The position numbers and the translations under genes are program-made. Positions 9,001 to 14,396 of a DNA stretch of 17,481 nucleotides are shown in pieces. The stretch's first letter is position 1, and each line of letters begins with the position of its first letter. Below the pieces are notes generated by a model. The model saw nothing but the letters and a program-made list of their open reading frames with translations, was not told the DNA's origin and did no database searches. The stretch is from UBA4656 sp002405525 (GTDB taxonomy: Bacteria; Pseudomonadota; Gammaproteobacteria; Xanthomonadales; Ahniellaceae). The DNA lies in the NCBI GenBank assembly GCA_036723735.1, contig DAIMGT010000079.1, positions 1-17,481 on the forward strand. The letters run 5' to 3'.

Positions 9001-9752
9001 TGTCGATCGCGCGCCCGGCGCGCTACATCGGCGCCACCGGCAGCCTGCCCTACACCGGCAGCGGTCCCTGCGAACCGGCGGCCGACCCCGACGTCGACGC
9101 CACCAACGGACGCGACAAGGGCACGGGCGCGGGCACCGGCGTGACCGAGATCTTCGCGCGCTCGGTCACGCTCGACCCGAAGGCCGAACCGGACGACGCC
9201 ACCAACGGCTACTGGCGCGTCGATTTCGGCCTGGTGCCGAACTTCGATCTCGCCCTGAGCAAGGACCTGGCGGTGGGCCAGCCGGTGCTGGTGGCGCTCG
9301 GATCGCGGGTCAACTACCAGATCACGGTCAGCAACGAGGGCACCATCGCGGCGACCGCGATCGGCATCGTCGACCGCATTCCGTTCGGCATGACGCTCGA
9401 CGATGCGGCGTGGACCGCCGGTGCCGGTGCCACGGCGACGCGCACCATCGCCGGTCCGCTGGCGCCGGGCACGTCGACGTCGGTGACGCTCACCTTGCGG
9501 GTGGTGAACAACGCGGTGCCGACCTTCGTCAATCGCGCGGAGATCCGTGACGCGCGCGACGACGGCGGCAATCCGGTGACCGACATCGACTCGATCCCCA
9601 ACGATGATGTCGACGGACAGGACGACCTCGACACGGCGAACGTGGAGCAGGCGGTGTCGATTCCGGCCGGTGGCGCAGGGACCTGGCTGCTGCTGGGCCT
9701 GCTGCTGCTGGCCGGCGGCCTGTCCGCCGCACGCCGGTACGGCAGGGTCTGA
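3078..9752 (+). CDS. Giant exported DUF11 / SdrD-B-like / GEVED repeat protein with C-terminal sorting-like tail
   Basis: The product has 2224 residues. The start chosen is GTG 3078, about 6 nt after a GGGGGG run (3066-3071); an in-frame TTG at 3054 would spoil the signal peptide. Residues 1-24 are a signal peptide ending AQA-QD. Then: DUF11-like beta repeats (about 25-975; LLSKQLVSPAAGS near the start, SGSGPFVDP and VQNAGNVAYDNYVLYDVLP further on), SdrD-B-like domain 1 (about 982-1159; LGNLVWRDVNDNG), four GEVED-type domains (1165-1896), SdrD-B-like domain 2 (about 1909-2054; LGDLVWEDRNNN), one DUF11 repeat (about 2056-2193; LALSKDLAVGQPV) and a tail IPAGGAGTW + hydrophobic helix + ARRYGRV (2195-2224). 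Asp-rich loops such as DFDGDGDLSD suggest calcium binding. The family context implies a cell-surface or released structural/adhesive protein; the ligand is unknown. A GC-rich hairpin follows the stop. Confidence 0.9.
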   Translation: MSIRALAASAALLACALGAPAQAQDPEFLLSKQLVSPAAGSTVPPGTAVRYRLTYRCNGLAATTCGSLAVVDLLPPQLEVVGCDFPNFTVTACAPGSSTITANRAVLNAGTTGEAFIDMRVRPGAAPATGVVNTAEGTISLPSTSPPQLMPVVAVSPPINIAAGSQRNYSIAKVRVDPIGSLVISDQPTFVTDRVQFCANSGIDLLELGGATIYDDVPAIATNIRTLRPGGTPPIGETIVGNRVTWTIPPERLDIDALYPPGSNLGAPSCLTFFVTYDLPAGAAIAPDRAHVRTTDPAYCSAAGLGVPPIGDTANPQCFGATSGVRGPSQAILSPFGKTGNDATPSDTPNDSGIGRINWGLSGGFSSNVGLRDLSFYDILPVPETGPGGTTLPRLAVTAFVPGNWASGAPLYDVVADIYVTTVDPAPEDDCGGAGWVALGTGLAGGNATTFTTGMAGATGLCWSFRNAAPGGVANEVPRDFRFTGQPRVTQAVPGSILPPPLPDALEPDNCFRARWTPAAAAPQTQRLCSTHRIERPRPGVNPVKGIQSAPSPLRPLDTIVFRVGVDHAVGDSTGDIVDPVIVDVLPVQLQYLSFSVVQPGAPVPVVTTVPNFRGVPDQTLVRIAYTGTFPRTAAQMPRIDITTRVRAFTADGTYTNRLSVFENGVPPRTCAGAEVADTEDRDGDGNTTELRCDRDASFTIAQAAVLDGSKWISGSGPFVDPADPLVDDPTEPPAVAPADCPTFSQEFGAGTGDLFTRFPCVARTRGYGDANGGRATWRIRVQNAGNVAYDNYVLYDVLPFVGDRGVGEPLATQPRNSDYPPQLLGAPTLVPALTSLSLQGAGVFSIAYSGSTNPCRPELSSDDDTSGWQGACTNDWAATPPGGSFANVRAIRIRAFVDPDGSVPINWGVGDVAVFEVPLEVPATLPRIAPSVVGSTSVFNVGWGSFAHRAYRAVTGAMLDPINLLPTAEPPKVGVSTPERYRLGNLVWRDVNDNGTSQIGEPGINGVAVRLCRDDDGVAGPSAGDATVASTTSARIGSQDGKYLFEVLERRTDYYVAIAAGQAALAGLQVSAFNGTAPGNNVDNDNNAQAAAAPAACGGGAAIVSAAFDLGTPSNGEPTNETIRSGSGTDDDPNNGAPGEPWPDGMSNYSVDFGFSATGSTEDDLGDLPDGGAGTGAGNYRTLLVDNGPSHVRVPGLTIGTAWDSELAGQPNAAADGDDASPAAIDDEDGVGTPAQLRFFRGQPGLLDVRVVNTTATAGRLCGFLDLNADGDFADAGEVAPAVPVPASGPAGGTVLQGNFGTIPFGGLNIDPTYVRVRLSNTDTGACTAAFADGPSASGEVEDYRGAVVAEDRGDLPDGIAGVPSYATLNASGGAMHVMSSANAFLGARVDPEPQGQPALGADGDDLAPGGQPDDEDGLAFPTAIVAGRARGFIATAGAAGRLNCWFDYNANGVLGDVVGGQPEHFANELVVNAGANTVALTPPFAIARGSYYLRCRLTTGSGQGNTPAGTAPNGEVEDYLVRITQPDLGDLPDSGPGVGAGNYETLRAAGGAEHPIFDAPGAVLRLGAAIDAEPDGQPGAGADGDDLAGDDEDGITVADLTMVAATPATVRFSATNSLAMPARVCGFVDFDGDGDLSDAGESAQAVVPAGSNGLAGTLSFTVPATAVRNTFARFRISTAATCAPNGLAPDGEVEDYRATIIAYDLGDLPNGSGPALYPTLRASGGPRHEIVPGLRLGAAVDAEADGQPAAAANGDDLAGPAADDEDGVTFDALNLGSPGRANVTVLNSTGASATLCVLVDWNNDGDFTDTFTITTPGGGTTSETVPLPVSSAPAAQSLVVQLGIVPPPGTVGVPPPGAVLQPSARVRLSNTPGFTCTAGDPPAAASPTGEVEDYRVGSTTGTGLMSLGDLVWEDRNNNCLQDAGEPGAAGVVVSLFRDNNNDNLPDGPAVATQNTSAAGAFLFTNLVPDNYRVSIARPARYIGATGSLPYTGSGPCEPAADPDVDATNGRDKGTGAGTGVTEIFARSVTLDPKAEPDDATNGYWRVDFGLVPNFDLALSKDLAVGQPVLVALGSRVNYQITVSNEGTIAATAIGIVDRIPFGMTLDDAAWTAGAGATATRTIAGPLAPGTSTSVTLTLRVVNNAVPTFVNRAEIRDARDDGGNPVTDIDSIPNDDVDGQDDLDTANVEQAVSIPAGGAGTWLLLGLLLLAGGLSAARRYGRV
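6570..8765 (+). repeat. Four tandem GEVED-type domain repeats within the giant protein
   Basis: Each unit opens with D(L/R)GDLP(D/N) and closes with GEVEDY. Openings lie at 6570, 7134, 7662 and 8193; the GEVEDY codons are at 7095-7112, 7623-7640, 8154-8171 and 8748-8765. The step is 564, 528 and 531 bp. Shared internal blocks are GQP...(A/G)(D/N)GDD, DDEDG, and a D-x-[ND]-x-DGD loop. Copies differ between these blocks, so this is an old protein-level repeat rather than a recent DNA duplication. Confidence 0.88.
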
Positions 9753-9790
9753 GGGGCGCGGGAGATCCGGTTCCCGGGCCGATCCGCCGT

Positions 9791-9816
9791 CGCCGGGTCC
9801 GCACGCGGACCCGGCG
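9791..9816. terminator. GC-rich hairpin between convergent giant-protein and ppa genes
   Basis: CGCCGGGTCCG (9791-9801) pairs perfectly with CGGACCCGGCG (9806-9816) around a 4-nt loop. It lies 39 bp past the giant gene stop and 124 bp past the end of ppa on the other strand, so it could stop transcription from both sides. There is no T-run after the stem on either strand. A competing stem uses ATCCGCCG (9782-9789) with CGGCGGAT (9812-9819). Confidence 0.5.
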
Positions 9817-9939
9817 GATGCGCTTGCCGACCGCGCCGGCGCGGCCGGGTCCGGGTGCCGCCTGAATCCTGTGCGCCGCGGCGAGGGGATCAGCGGTGCG
9901 CGGCTTGCACGGTCGCGCCCCGCGGATCCCGGCGTCCCT

Positions 9940-10488
9940 TCAGAACGCGGGCTTGATCTTGGCCTCGGCGTAGCGCCGCACGCAGGATTCGATTTCGGCG
10001 CGCGCCTCGGCCGCACCCGCCCAGCCCTCGACCCGGACCCACTTGCCCTTCTCCAGGTCCTTGTAATGGGCGAAGAAGTGCGCGATGCGTTCGCGCGTGT
10101 GCTCGGGCACGTGGTCGACGTCGGCGAAGCCGGCGTAGGGGGGGTAGATCTTCGGTGCCGGCACCGCGAGCAGCTTGGTGTCCTCGCCGGCCTCGTCGGT
10201 CATCTTCAGCATCCCCACCGGACGCACGCGGATCACCGATCCGGGGATCAGCGGCAGCGGCATCACCACCAGCACGTCCGCCGGGTCGCCATCGCCGGAC
10301 AGTGTGTGCGGGATGTAGCCGTAGTTGCACGGATAGCGCATCGGGGTGGTCAGGACGCGATCGACGAAGATCGCGCCGGTGTGCTTGTCCACCTCGTATT
10401 TCACGGGCTCCGCGTTCATCGGGATCTCGATGATCACGTTGACCTCGTCCGGCACGTCGCGGCCGGTGGGAACGCGTTCCAGGGCCAT
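9940..10488 (-). CDS. ppa: Inorganic pyrophosphatase (family I, soluble)
   Basis: The 182-residue product hydrolyses pyrophosphate to two phosphates in the cytoplasm, pulling biosynthetic reactions forward. The family I signature DGDPADVL is at residues 66-73, with catalytic metal-binding Asp66, Asp68 and Asp71. Other family blocks are visible: KYEVDKHTG (30-38), RYPCNYGYIPHTL (51-63) and an HFFAHYKDLE segment near the C-terminus. Length fits bacterial family I enzymes (about 175-185). The start at 10488 was chosen because GAGG (10501-10498) lies 9 nt upstream; the in-frame ATG at 10497 would abut that site. It is the last gene of a minus-strand group behind two HDOD genes, but 58 bp separate it from them and a -10-like box lies in that gap, so it may be transcribed on its own. 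Confidence 0.96.
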   Translation of the reverse strand: MALERVPTGRDVPDEVNVIIEIPMNAEPVKYEVDKHTGAIFVDRVLTTPMRYPCNYGYIPHTLSGDGDPADVLVVMPLPLIPGSVIRVRPVGMLKMTDEAGEDTKLLAVPAPKIYPPYAGFADVDHVPEHTRERIAHFFAHYKDLEKGKWVRVEGWAGAAEARAEIESCVRRYAEAKIKPAF

Positions 10489-10517
10489 GGTGGGCATCCT
10501 CGGGGCTGGCGCGCCGC

Positions 10518-10523
10518 AGTGTA
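10518..10523 (-). promoter_or_regulatory. Possible -10 box (TACACT) for ppa
   Basis: On the minus strand, TACACT lies about 30 nt before the ppa ATG in the 58-bp gap behind the HDOD gene. A start point near 10511 would give a leader of about 22 nt carrying the GAGG ribosome site. No good -35 is visible; TGAACC at 10549-10544 is 20 nt away. Confidence 0.35.
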
Positions 10524-10546
10524 GCGGCATCGCGGAGCGGTCCGGT

Positions 10547-11710
10547 TCAGCTCATGGCCGCCAGTTCCGATGCGAGCTTGCGCCAGGCGTCGAGGCGGCT
10601 CTGCAGTCCGTGTGCGCTCAGGTACGCCTCGTCGAACGGCTCGCCGTTGGCGAGCGCCGCCGCGACGTGCACGGCGCCGACGAGCCCGAAACGGGACTCG
10701 CCGGCGCCGGCAGGGTCGTAGCGGAACGCTATCGCCTCGACCACGGCGTCCGGCAGCCCCCAGCGAGCGAGCAGCGCCGCGCCCGCCTCGGCGTGCGGCG
10801 GCCGCGGGCCGTCACCGCGCGGCAGCGGGGGCAGCAGCAGGCCGATGTCGGCGAGCAGGGCGGCCGTGCGGGCCAGTTCCGCTTCGGCCCACTGGTCGAG
10901 CACCAGCGGCGCGAGGATCGATGCCAGCAGCGCACGGCGCTGCACCGTCGAAGGATCGCCTGCCGTGGGGCCCGGGCGCGTGGCGAACGCCTCGCACGCC
11001 AGCACCAGGTGACGCAGGGTGCGGGTGCCGAGTCGCTGCACCGCCTGATGGAGGTCCGCCAGCGGGCGGCCGGTGGAGAAGAACGCGGTGTTCGCCAGGC
11101 GCAGCACTTCAGCCGCCAGTGCGGGGTCGGCGGCGACCAGGTCGGCCAGTTCGAGCGCGCCGACGCCGTCCCGGCACATCGCTTCCGTGATCCGCAGGTA
11201 GATGCGCGGCGCCGGTGGCAGGTGCTCGACGCGGCCGAGCAGATCGGCGAGCCTGGCGCTGTCGAGCAGGGTGTTCAGGCGCACGACCCGAAGCACCGTT
11301 TCACCAAGCACGCCAGGCAACACGCCGCAGGGCAGTACCCGGTGTGCCACTGCCAGCCCACGGATCACGGCGTCCGGATCGGCGGCCACGAGCAGGATGC
11401 GGGGCGTGCGGGGCGAGCGGTCGCGGAGTCCGGCCAGCAGATCCGTGCTCGCACAGCACGCGTCGCGCGACTCCATCACCACCGCGTCGAATGGCGTCCC
11501 GTCGAGCAGGCGGCGCGCCGCGTCGGCCGACGTGGCGGCGACCACCTGCCAAGGGCCCTGCGCGGTCAGCGCGGCGTCCAGCGCCGGCCCGACGAGTCGC
11601 GCCGGGTCGTCGAGCCGCAGCAGCAGGCGACGCGGCGCTGCGGAGACTTCCGGCGCGCTGACCGCCGTGGAGCGCGGTGGGCCGGACTCGGCCGACGTTG
11701 CCGAAGCCAT
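10547..11710 (-). CDS. HDOD domain protein with degenerate (pseudo-)receiver domain
   Basis: The 387-residue product starts at ATG 11710, only 7 nt after the stop of the upstream HDOD gene, with no strong ribosome site, which suggests translational coupling. Residues 1-25 are a Ser/Ala/Pro-rich lead. Residues about 27-145 align with the receiver domain of the neighbour (shared ILL and VAHRVLP), but the phosphorylatable Asp is Glu80 (DAVVMES), the conserved Ser/Thr is Val108 and the Lys is Cys128. The HDOD domain follows (about 157-370): HLPPAPRIYLRI, DPALAAEVLRLANTAFF, AVQRLGTRTLRHLVL and TAALLADIGLLLP. HDOD domains resemble HD-domain phosphohydrolases without the HD residues and act in signalling, often through partner proteins. 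The whole protein looks like a diverged tandem duplicate of the upstream gene. The output is unknown. Possible roles are a constitutively active variant or a partner of its neighbour. Confidence 0.88.
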   Translation of the reverse strand: MASATSAESGPPRSTAVSAPEVSAAPRRLLLRLDDPARLVGPALDAALTAQGPWQVVAATSADAARRLLDGTPFDAVVMESRDACCASTDLLAGLRDRSPRTPRILLVAADPDAVIRGLAVAHRVLPCGVLPGVLGETVLRVVRLNTLLDSARLADLLGRVEHLPPAPRIYLRITEAMCRDGVGALELADLVAADPALAAEVLRLANTAFFSTGRPLADLHQAVQRLGTRTLRHLVLACEAFATRPGPTAGDPSTVQRRALLASILAPLVLDQWAEAELARTAALLADIGLLLPPLPRGDGPRPPHAEAGAALLARWGLPDAVVEAIAFRYDPAGAGESRFGLVGAVHVAAALANGEPFDEAYLSAHGLQSRLDAWRKLASELAAMS

Positions 11711-11717
11711 GGACTGC

Positions 11718-12830
11718 TCAGGCGGCTTCGGAGAAGCCTTCGAACATCGACTGCCACTGCGGCAGGCGTTCGATGGCACCGGTTGCTTCCAGGAAAGCCA
11801 TGTCGAGCGGATGCCCCTGGGCAAGCCCGACCGCGACATGCACCGCGCCGACGATGCCGAACTGCCGGGCTCCACCGCGGGTCGGTTGGTGGTGGAAGGC
11901 CACGGCCTCGACGATCGGCATCGGCAGGTTCCACAGGCCGAGCAGGTAGGCGCCGGCGCCGGCATGGGTCGGCAGGTCAGCGCCATGCTGGTCGAAGTCC
12001 GGCAGGCGGGCATGATCGAGCCCCAGCCCCGGCAGCAGCAGCCCCACGTCGGCCAGCAGGGCTGCAGTCCCCGCCAGGTCCGCCGCCGCGCGCTGCGGCA
12101 GCAGACGGCTGGCGAGCGTGGAGGCAACCAGGGCCTTGCGCTGCAGCGCTTGTGCGTCCCCGGCGCCGGCGCCGGGCCGCGAGAAGGCCTCGGCAGCGAG
12201 CGCGATCGAGCGCAGCGCGCGCAGTCCCAGGCGCGTTACCGCGGAGCGGATGTCCGTGATCTGGCGACCGCCGCCGAACAGCGCCGAGTTGCACATCTGC
12301 AGCACCTTGGCGGCCAGTGCGGGATCCTGTCCGACCAGTTTCGCGATCTGGCCGGCGTCGGAACTGGGATCGTCCATCGCCTGGGTCAGACGCAGGTACA
12401 GACGTGGCGCAGGCGGCAGGCGGTCGACCCGCCCCACCGTTTCGCGGATGCGTTCGCTGGAGAGGATGCCGTGCAGGGCGCGCACGCGCTCGACCGCTTC
12501 GGCCGTCTCCTCGGCACTGATCGGCTTTGGCAGTACGCGGTGGGCCACGTTGAGCGCGCGCAGCGCCTCGTCCTCGTCGTCGTGCCCGGACAGCAGGATG
12601 CGCACCGTCTCTGGCCGCCGCGACTGGAACTCCCTGAGCAGGGCAACGCCGTCCATGCCAGCCGCACGAAGGTCGGCGATGACCACGTCCGCCGGGCGGC
12701 TCTCGGCGATTGCGAGCGCGGCCTTCGCGTCCGGAGGACACGCGAACTGCCAATCCGGGCGCAAGCCGGTCAGCCGCGACTCCAGTTCGGCGAGTTGGCC
12801 CGCGGCCGCATCCACCACCACGACGAACAT
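11718..12830 (-). CDS. Response regulator: receiver (REC) plus HDOD domain
   Basis: The 370-residue product starts at ATG 12830, with GGGAG about 10 nt upstream. The receiver domain covers about 1-120: first-strand Asp7 (VVVVDA), phospho-acceptor Asp53 (DVVIADL), Ser81 (ILLSGH) and Lys102 (VLPKP) are all present, so phosphorylation is plausible, although only one acidic residue is seen at the usual DD pair. The HDOD domain covers about 125-340: DRLPPAPRLYLRL, DPALAAKVLQMCNSALF, AVTRLGLRALRSIAL and TAALLADVGLLLP. This architecture is common for orphan regulators in gammaproteobacteria that govern motility, biofilm or stress outputs; no histidine kinase is encoded in the window. It is the first gene of a group with the HDOD paralogue 7 nt downstream and ppa beyond, and is divergent from gap with 222 bp between the start codons. 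Confidence 0.92.
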   Translation of the reverse strand: MFVVVVDAAAGQLAELESRLTGLRPDWQFACPPDAKAALAIAESRPADVVIADLRAAGMDGVALLREFQSRRPETVRILLSGHDDEDEALRALNVAHRVLPKPISAEETAEAVERVRALHGILSSERIRETVGRVDRLPPAPRLYLRLTQAMDDPSSDAGQIAKLVGQDPALAAKVLQMCNSALFGGGRQITDIRSAVTRLGLRALRSIALAAEAFSRPGAGAGDAQALQRKALVASTLASRLLPQRAAADLAGTAALLADVGLLLPGLGLDHARLPDFDQHGADLPTHAGAGAYLLGLWNLPMPIVEAVAFHHQPTRGGARQFGIVGAVHVAVGLAQGHPLDMAFLEATGAIERLPQWQSMFEGFSEAA

Positions 12831-13052
12831 CGGCGCTGATCTCCCGGTGCCATGCGCGGCGCGCGGCTCGAACAGAGTCGGAAGCAAGCGGCATGCCGGC
12901 TGGCGCCCGGCGCGGTGCCGCTGCTTCCGGGCGACGGCAGTGCCGGTTTTCCGCCACCGACGACGTCGGCGACCCGTCCTCGGGGTGTCCGCCGTCGGTC
13001 GCGTCGCTAAACTAGGGCGCTTCGACAAACCTTCACCCCCCAAGGACCCGCC
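12831..13052. promoter_or_regulatory. Divergent region between REC-HDOD and gap; -10-like TAAACT at 13008-13013
   Basis: These 222 bp hold the promoters of both genes. For gap, TAAACT (13008-13013) followed by the start codon 40 nt later, with AAGGA (13042-13046) as ribosome site, is a reasonable -10 placement; the -35 is not recognisable. For the minus-strand HDOD gene only the GGGAG ribosome site is clear. No operator palindrome was recognised. Confidence 0.4.
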
Positions 13053-14066
13053 ATGGCCATCAAGGTCGCGATCAACGGCTTCGGCCGCATCGGCCGCAAC
13101 ATCCTGCGCGCGCTGTACGAATCCAACCGCACCCACGAGATTTCCATCGTGGCGGTCAACGACCTCGGCGACGCCGAGACCAACGCCCACCTCACCCGCC
13201 ACGACACTGCGCACGGTCGGTTCCCTTGCGAGGTCGGCGTGGACGGCGGCGACCTCGTGGTCAAGGGCGACCGCATCAAGGTGTTCGCCGAGCGCGACCC
13301 GGCCAAGTTGCCGTGGGGCGCGCACGGGGTGGACGTGGTGCTGGAGTGCACCGGTCTCTTCACCAGCAAGGCCAAGGCCGGTGCGCACCTGGCCGGCGGG
13401 GCGAAGAAAGTCATCATCTCGGCCCCCGGCGAGAAGGACGTTGACGCCACCGTCGTCTACGGGGTCAACCACCAGACGCTCAAGGCTTCCGACCAGGTGG
13501 TCTCCAACGCCTCGTGCACCACCAACTGCCTGGCGCCGCTGGCCAAGGTGTTGCACGAGAAGGTCGGCATCGTGCACGGCTTGATGACTACCATCCACGC
13601 CTACACCAACGACCAGGTCCTCACCGACGTCTTCCACAAGGACCTGCGCCGCGCCCGCAGCGCCACCATGAGCCAGATTCCGACCAAGACCGGCGCGGCC
13701 GCCGCGGTGGGCCTGGTGCTGCCGGTACTCAACGGCAAGCTCGACGGCTTCGCGATGCGCGTGCCGACGATCAACGTGTCGGTCGTGGACCTGGTGTTCA
13801 AGGCCGCACGCCCGACCACCAAGGAAGAGATCGACGCCGCCGTGAAGGAAGCCAGCGAGGGCGAGCTCAAGGGCATCCTCGGCATCAACAAGGCGCCACT
13901 GGTGTCGATCGACTTCAACCACGACCCGCGCTCGTCGATCTACGACGCCTCCCTGACCCGTGTGATGGAAGGCGACCTGGTCAAGGTGCTGTCCTGGTAC
14001 GACAACGAGTGGGGCTTCAGCAACCGCATGCTGGACACCACCGTGGCGCTGATGGCGGCGCGCTGA
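13053..14066 (+). CDS. gap: Type I glyceraldehyde-3-phosphate dehydrogenase
   Basis: The 337-residue cytoplasmic enzyme converts glyceraldehyde 3-phosphate, phosphate and NAD to 1,3-bisphosphoglycerate in glycolysis, and runs in reverse in gluconeogenesis. The N-terminal Rossmann fold has INGFGRIGR (7-15) and Asp37 after the second strand (AVNDL), which favours NAD over NADP. The active site is SNASCTTNC with catalytic Cys155, and His182 in IHAYTNDQ. The substrate loop IPTKTGAAAAVG carries Lys where many GAPDHs have Ser; I recall this variant from Pseudomonas, Burkholderia and relatives. YDNEWGFSNRM near the C-terminus is canonical. The start is supported by AAGGA 6 nt upstream. It is monocistronic by layout: divergent HDOD genes on the left and a strong hairpin 10 bp after the stop. 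Full length and intact. Confidence 0.97.
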   Translation: MAIKVAINGFGRIGRNILRALYESNRTHEISIVAVNDLGDAETNAHLTRHDTAHGRFPCEVGVDGGDLVVKGDRIKVFAERDPAKLPWGAHGVDVVLECTGLFTSKAKAGAHLAGGAKKVIISAPGEKDVDATVVYGVNHQTLKASDQVVSNASCTTNCLAPLAKVLHEKVGIVHGLMTTIHAYTNDQVLTDVFHKDLRRARSATMSQIPTKTGAAAAVGLVLPVLNGKLDGFAMRVPTINVSVVDLVFKAARPTTKEEIDAAVKEASEGELKGILGINKAPLVSIDFNHDPRSSIYDASLTRVMEGDLVKVLSWYDNEWGFSNRMLDTTVALMAAR

Positions 14067-14076
14067 GCAGCCCGCT

Positions 14077-14104
14077 GCGCCGGGATGCGTGCGCATCCCG
14101 GCGC
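14077..14104 (+). terminator. Perfect 13-bp hairpin just after gap
   Basis: GCGCCGGGATGCG (14077-14089) and CGCATCCCGGCGC (14092-14104) are exact reverse complements separated by 2 nt (4 nt if the top pair opens). The stem begins 10 bp after the gap stop codon. No T-run follows, so it is either an atypical intrinsic terminator or an mRNA 3'-end stabiliser. Confidence 0.6.
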
Positions 14105-14114
14105 GCTACCGTCC

Positions 14115-14231
14115 TGTAGGCGGGAGCGCAGCTCGCGATCCTCCTCATCGACCTTGCCGCACCCAGGGTCGTCCCGTCGGCGCATGTGGCGACCTTCGAT
14201 GCCGCGGTCGCGAGCGTTGCTCGCTCCCACA
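14115..14231. repeat. REP doublet in inverted orientation (REPIN-like)
   Basis: The left copy (14115-14140, plus orientation) begins TGTAGGCGGGAGC and ends GCTCGCGATC. The right copy (14206-14231) is the reverse complement of the same element: read on the minus strand it begins TGTGGGAGCGAGC and ends GCTCGCGACC. The right copy has a GCGAGC-GTT-GCTCGC hairpin (14210-14224). Two REP palindromes facing each other about 65 bp apart match the REPIN layout of RAYT-associated repeats. The GGGAGCGAGC/GCTCGCGACC type is one I associate with Xanthomonadaceae intergenic regions. No RAYT transposase is in the window. Confidence 0.7.
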
Positions 14232-14264
14232 AGCGTCAGGCTCCGACCAAGGTCGGCCCCCCGC

Positions 14265-14284
14265 AAAAAGTTGGGCTCGCCCCA
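14265..14284 (-). terminator. Weak candidate terminator for the minus-strand cluster
   Basis: Read on the minus strand, a TGGG/CCCA stem with a 5-nt loop (14284-14272) is followed after 2 nt by five T (14269-14265), about 112 nt past the stop of the membrane-protein gene. The position suits a terminator but the 4-bp stem is short. Confidence 0.25.
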
Positions 14285-14309
14285 GTGACAAGCCGCCGCG
14301 CGAACGGCC

Positions 14310-14381
14310 TGCAGGAGCGAGCATCGCTCGCGACCGCCCCCTCCACGCTTTCCGCACCCACGGTCACCCCGTCGGCACAAG
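14310..14381 (+). repeat. Third REP copy plus flank; direct repeat of 14115-14186
   Basis: The REP core TGCAGGAGCGAGC...GCTCGCGACC (14310-14334) has a GCGAGC-ATC-GCTCGC hairpin (14317-14331). The resemblance to the first unit continues past the REP core without gaps: CCGCACCCA and CCCGTCGGC occur at the same offset, 42 nt after the start of each unit. In the 30-nt block 14352-14381 compared with 14157-14186, 25 positions agree. So a unit of about 72 bp is present twice, 195 bp apart, around the inverted copy. Confidence 0.65.
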
Positions 14382-14396
14382 CGCCGCGAAAGGCGC

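Noticed and set aside
3276..10016. A 2246-codon open frame on the minus strand covering almost the whole giant gene
   Set aside because: Its codons lie exactly opposite the sense codons, so stops would need TTA, CTA or TCA in the sense frame, which the gene avoids from 3276 on because of its GC bias. The translation is Arg/His/Gly/Val-rich with no domain, signal or sensible start.
10346..12839. Long plus-strand frames (637 and 545 codons) opposite the HDOD genes
   Set aside because: The minus-strand HDOD proteins have clear family motifs; the opposite frames are low-complexity Arg/Ala/Gly shadows.
12831..14096. Upstream in-frame extension of the REC-HDOD gene through the gap gene on the opposite strand
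   Set aside because: The receiver domain begins right at ATG 12830 with a ribosome site, and the extension is antisense to gap.
14243..14256. CCGACC-AA-GGTCGG palindrome as a regulator site
   Set aside because: It lies in the REP strip with no promoter nearby; a short palindrome is expected by chance in such GC-rich DNA.
14115..14381. CRISPR array
   Set aside because: Only three palindromes in mixed orientation with unequal spacing and no cas genes; REP elements explain it better.
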